Source: Ruminococcus sp. UBA1394
Lineage (GTDB): Bacteria > Bacillota > Clostridia > Oscillospirales > Ruminococcaceae
Direction of reading: 5' to 3'
DNA length: 24,950 bases
Assembly (NCBI GenBank): GCA_002305725.1
Contig: DBQM01000056.1
Coordinates: 77,746 to 102,695 of the forward strand
Position 1 is the stretch's first letter. Every line of letters begins with the position of its first letter. Of this stretch, positions 22,902 through 24,950 are shown piece after piece. The notes under the pieces are model-generated. The model ran no database searches, was not told where the DNA came from, and was given only the letters and a program-made list of their open reading frames with translations. A program made the translations under genes and the position numbers.

Positions 22902-22950
22902 AATAATAACACTCCTTAACTTATTTCCCTGACATGTTATTATTATCTGT

Positions 22951-22992
22951 ATAAAACAAAAACGGCGTCTTTTCATTAGCAAAAAGACGCCG
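22951..22992 (-). terminator. Intrinsic terminator in the leader of the dockerin gene (riboswitch expression platform)
   Basis: A perfect 11-bp stem (CGGCGTCTTTT / AAAAGACGCCG; arms 22982-22992 and 22963-22973) with an 8-nt loop, followed on the minus strand by TTTTTGTTTTAT. It stands between the riboswitch and the ribosome site, about 55 bp before the start codon, so it must be bypassed for expression. Confidence 0.88.
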
Positions 22993-23035
22993 CTGTTTTC
23001 AGCTCATAATAACAGTTGTAATTAAGATTACAAGT

Positions 23036-23124
23036 GTCAGCAACTGGCTGCCATACCGTTTTTATCAAACGGGTTAGACCCTAAGCTTTGCGTCCCTGCC
23101 TTTCAGCAGGTTTGCCCTTAATAT
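23036..23124 (-). ncRNA. Cyclic di-GMP-I (GEMM-I) riboswitch
   Basis: Read on the minus strand, the element has the GEMM-I signature: AGGGCAAACC, a first hairpin CCTGCT-GAAA-GGCAGG with the GNRA tetraloop, the joining GGACGCAAAGC, then the tetraloop-receptor strand TCTAACC, a second hairpin CCGTTT-GATAA-AAACGG, and GGTATGGCAGCC closing the receptor. These match the conserved parts of known c-di-GMP-I aptamers, such as Vibrio Vc2. It lies in the leader of the dockerin gene, about 45 nt before an intrinsic terminator. CAGTTG at its 3' end could alternatively pair with CAACTG downstream, and CTGTT with AACAG at the terminator base, so a switching mechanism is possible. Whether c-di-GMP turns the gene on or off cannot be read with certainty. 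Confidence 0.9.
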
Positions 23125-23169
23125 TATTTGATTTTCTTTCGGAACGCTCTGTGTTGTTCCTGTGACTAT

Positions 23170-23198
23170 ATGATACCACTAAAACGTTTTAATGTCAA
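23170..23198 (-). promoter_or_regulatory. Promoter of the dockerin gene with an embedded operator
   Basis: On the minus strand perfect TTGACA (23193-23198), 17 bp, TATCAT (23170-23175). The spacer contains the perfect 12-bp palindrome TAAAACGTTTTA (23180-23191). A protein bound there would block RNA polymerase. The leader is about 265 nt long. Confidence 0.8.
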
Positions 23199-23380
23199 TA
23201 AAATGGGGAAAATTTCTTTTTTATTCTACTTTTTGCCTACAGCGAAACCGTTTTCGTTGTATAAATTGCAATATTATTAAATTCTATTTACAATAAAACT
23301 GCGGAAAACGGCGTAAATGGTTAAAACAATCATCATTTAAACGTTTTAAATAAAGCATCTGCGGGCGTTAAACGTTTTCA
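23180..23380. promoter_or_regulatory. Cluster of four LacI/CcpA-type operator-like sites
   Basis: Sites centred on CG: TAAAACGTTTTA (23180-23191, in the dockerin-gene promoter), CGAAACCGTTTTCG (23243-23256), TTTAAACGTTTTAA (from about 23336) and GTTAAACGTTTTCA (23367-23380). Against the Bacillus cre consensus TGWAARCGYTWNCW they match at 11, 11, 12 and 12 of 14 positions by eye. They fill the otherwise gene-free 570-bp gap 22902-23471. Members of the LacI/GalR family other than CcpA could equally bind. Confidence 0.6.
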
Positions 23381-23471
23381 GAAAAATTGTTTCACAGGCA
23401 ACAGCAAGCGACAAAAAAATCGCTCATTATATATTAGAATAAAAACAATAAGGATAAAGGAGAGATAAAAA

Positions 23472-23804
23472 ATGTCTGTAAAAATACTGGAAGAAGAAAA
23501 CCGCACCGTTGCAGTATTGTCAGGAGAAATAGATCACCACAGCGCCAGGGGTATCAGGACCGAAATCGATTACGCTGTCAGAGAAAAACAGCCGCAGGAA
23601 CTTATACTGGATTTTTCAGATGTGGGATTTATGGACAGCTCCGGAATCGGTCTTGTCATGGGACGCTATAAACTTATGCAGGAGCTGAACGGAAAAGTCA
23701 TTGTGAGAAATCCGCCGTCACATATAAAGAAGGTAATGAGGTTGTCCGGTATAGACCGTCTGGCAGCAATAAGCAGCGGAGAAGAAGGAGTATGCAGAAA
23801 ATGA
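23472..23804 (+). CDS. spoIIAA: Anti-sigma-F factor antagonist SpoIIAA
   Basis: A 110-residue STAS-domain protein that, when unphosphorylated, displaces sigma-F from SpoIIAB in the forespore. LSGEIDHHSARGIR and LILDFSDVGFMDSSGIGLVMGRYKLM are typical; the serine pair S56/S57 in MDSSGIG includes the residue phosphorylated by SpoIIAB. An AAAGGAGA ribosome site precedes the ATG. It is first in a tightly overlapped operon with spoIIAB and sigF. In Bacillus this operon is read by sigma-H with Spo0A~P. Upstream, a GAAT (23437-23440) and a CGACAAAA (23409-23416, core of a Spo0A box in reverse) are seen, but I find no convincing sigma-H -35. Confidence 0.95.
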   Translation: MSVKILEEENRTVAVLSGEIDHHSARGIRTEIDYAVREKQPQELILDFSDVGFMDSSGIGLVMGRYKLMQELNGKVIVRNPPSHIKKVMRLSGIDRLAAISSGEEGVCRK

Positions 23805-24238
23805 AAACAGAAAATGAAATGAAGATAAGCTTTATAAGCAAATCTGAAAACGAAGGCTTTGCGAGGACTGCTGTGTCGGCGTTTGCAGCGCTTTGTGACC
23901 CCTGCGTTGAGGATATTGCAGATATAAGGACAGCTGTTTCTGAGGCGGTCACAAACTGCATTGTCCACGCATACAGAGGGACGCAGGGAATAGTTGAAAT
24001 AACTGCAAGGATACTTTCCGGAAACGAACTGTACATAAGAATAAAGGACAAGGGCTGCGGCATTGCTGATGTAAAGCAGGCAATGGAGCCGCTCTATACG
24101 TCAGCGCCCTTTGAAGAAAGGGCAGGACTGGGCTTTGCTGTTATGGAATCGTTTATGGACAGTCTTTCTGTGCGCAGCGAAGTGGGCAGGGGGACGGTTG
24201 TTACAATGCGCAAGAGAATTGGTGGAAAAGATGAGTAA
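23801..24238 (+). CDS. spoIIAB: Anti-sigma-F factor / serine kinase SpoIIAB
   Basis: A 145-residue GHKL-type protein kinase that holds sigma-F inactive and phosphorylates SpoIIAA. The N box is DIRTAVSEAVTNCIVHAY, the G1 box IKDKGCGIAD, and the G2 region RAGLGFAVMESFMD. An ATG at 23792 abuts the GGAG site; the ATG at 23801, ten bases from GGAG and overlapping the spoIIAA stop as ATGA, is the more likely start and indicates translational coupling. It overlaps the sigF start by 8 bp, so stoichiometry of sigma and anti-sigma is probably set by coupled translation. Confidence 0.96.
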   Translation: MKTENEMKISFISKSENEGFARTAVSAFAALCDPCVEDIADIRTAVSEAVTNCIVHAYRGTQGIVEITARILSGNELYIRIKDKGCGIADVKQAMEPLYTSAPFEERAGLGFAVMESFMDSLSVRSEVGRGTVVTMRKRIGGKDE

Positions 24239-24881
24239 GCCGCTGCCGGAGGAAAATCTCGGACTTGTTCATCTCTGTGCCAACCGTTTCAGAGGACGGG
24301 GAATAGAATATGATGACTTATATTCTGCCGGCTGTATCGGTCTGCTGAAAGCCGCCGAGGCATTTGACAGCGAGAGGGGAGTTAAGTTTTCCACCTACGC
24401 CGTACCGGTCATACTGGGAGAGATAAAGCGGCTTTTCCGTGACGGGGGAGCGGTAAAGGTCAGCCGGAGTCTTAAAGAACTTTCTCTTAAAACAGTCCGC
24501 ACAAGAGAGGAAATGTCCAAGAAGCTCGGGCGTGAGCCTACTATAAGTGAACTCAGCCGCCAGCTTGACACGGACGAGTGCACCATAGCTGAGGCGCTTG
24601 CGGTCAGTATGCCCCCTGTTTCCCTTACGGACAGTACGGACGAAAACGGCAGTCAGATAGATATAGCAGTGCCGGCGCCCGATACGGAAATAGGAGATAC
24701 CCTTGCTCTCAGACAGGTCCTTGACCTTATGGAGCCGAAGGACAGGGAACTGATTTTCCTCAGATATTATAAAGGACAGACCCAGTCGGCGGCGGCAAAA
24801 AAGCTTGGCATGACACAGGTTCAGGTGTCAAGGCGTGAGAAAAAACTGCTTAGCTTTATGAGGGAACAGCTGACGCAATAA
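24231..24881 (+). CDS. sigF: Forespore-specific sigma factor SigF (SpoIIAC)
   Basis: A 216-residue sigma-70 factor of the sporulation (F/G/B) group: no region 1; region 2 with LVHLCANRFRGRGIEYDDLYSAGCIGLLKAAEAFDSERGVKFSTYAVPVILGEIKRLFRD, region 3 with LSLKTVRTREEMSKKLGREPTISELSRQLD, and region 4 with LMEPKDRELIFLRYYKGQTQSAAAKKLGMTQVQVSRREKKLL. YAVPVILGEIKR and TQVQVSRREK are distinctive for SigF/SigG. The ATG at 24231, with GGTGG upstream and overlapping the spoIIAB end, is the start; the frame runs further upstream inside spoIIAB but that part is not sigma-like. Directly after spoIIAB, SigF is far more likely than SigG. No terminator is seen before the window ends. Confidence 0.95.
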   Translation: MSKPLPEENLGLVHLCANRFRGRGIEYDDLYSAGCIGLLKAAEAFDSERGVKFSTYAVPVILGEIKRLFRDGGAVKVSRSLKELSLKTVRTREEMSKKLGREPTISELSRQLDTDECTIAEALAVSMPPVSLTDSTDENGSQIDIAVPAPDTEIGDTLALRQVLDLMEPKDRELIFLRYYKGQTQSAAAKKLGMTQVQVSRREKKLLSFMREQLTQ

Positions 24882-24932
24882 TTTTTGTTAAAAATCCATA
24901 ATTTTCACATAGCTATCACATAATTATCACCG

Positions 24933-24950
24933 TTTTTTTTTTTTTTTTTT
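24933..24950. repeat. Homopolymer run of T at the window end
   Basis: Eighteen consecutive T residues end the window after AT-rich non-coding sequence (24882-24932), which shows no hairpin before the T-run. It may be a contig edge or an over-called homopolymer. Confidence 0.8.

Noticed and set aside
22902..22982. Longer version of the dockerin protein starting at 22982
   Set aside because: It would translate the leader terminator and place 27 residues before a complete signal peptide; the ATG at 22901 has its own AAGGAG.
23391..23440. Sigma-H promoter for spoIIAA
   Set aside because: A GAAT that could be a -10 is present, but no AGGA-type -35 lies at the right distance, so I do not annotate it.
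24111..24230. Longer version of SigF starting inside spoIIAB
   Set aside because: The extra 40 residues are the other frame of the conserved SpoIIAB G2 region and show no sigma-factor similarity.

Overview
The window looks like a chromosomal segment of a low-to-moderate GC, Gram-positive gut or rumen clostridium, most likely Ruminococcus or a close Oscillospiraceae relative. The evidence is the dgt-dnaG-rpoD order, the spoIIAA-spoIIAB-sigF operon, strong AGGAGG-type ribosome binding sites, sigma-A promoters of TTGACA-17-TATAAT type, BspA-type leucine-rich repeats, and above all a secreted protein with Thr-rich linkers and a C-terminal dockerin, as in ruminococcal cellulosome components. Species assignment is inference.

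Layout. Bases 1-53 hold nothing I can name. 54-5673 (minus strand) carries an Rrf2-family regulator, purL and the tRNA methylthiotransferase mtaB. 5781-9823: a back-to-back promoter pair serves mtaB and, on the plus strand, an HPr-like gene without the catalytic histidine; then come a PP2C phosphatase and an ECF sigma factor overlapping a membrane protein with extracytoplasmic PASTA domains, probably its anti-sigma factor. 9846-16512 (minus strand) carries gdhA, a VOC protein, a GNAT acetyltransferase and the operon dgt-dnaG-rpoD. The junctions upstream of VOC, GNAT and dgt each combine the terminator of one gene with the promoter of the next, and two of them are near-identical 67-bp copies. 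16839-17252 (plus strand) is the RNase P RNA gene with its promoter and terminator. 17254-17415 is a palindromic MITE-like element. 17416-19729 (minus strand) carries a TPR protein and a DUF3048 lipoprotein. 20039-20923 (plus strand) is a membrane-anchored leucine-rich-repeat protein. 21006-22901 (minus strand) is the dockerin protein. 23472-24881 (plus strand) is the forespore sigma-F operon. The window ends in 18 T residues.

How it fits together. The most interesting part is 21006-23380. The dockerin protein has a leader that I read as a cyclic-di-GMP-I (GEMM-I) riboswitch followed by an intrinsic terminator. Its promoter holds a perfect palindrome between -35 and -10, and three more sites resembling CcpA/LacI-family operators lie upstream. 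A secreted, probably cellulosome-attached protein therefore seems to answer both to a second messenger and to a LacI-type regulator. The HPr-like protein at 5925 keeps the regulatory serine but not the phosphotransfer histidine, as Bacillus Crh does. It could be the CcpA cofactor, and a PP2C phosphatase gene is next to it; this link is inference.

Several starts were moved downstream of the longest reading frame because a ribosome binding site or family alignment supports an internal start; each case is stated in the entry.
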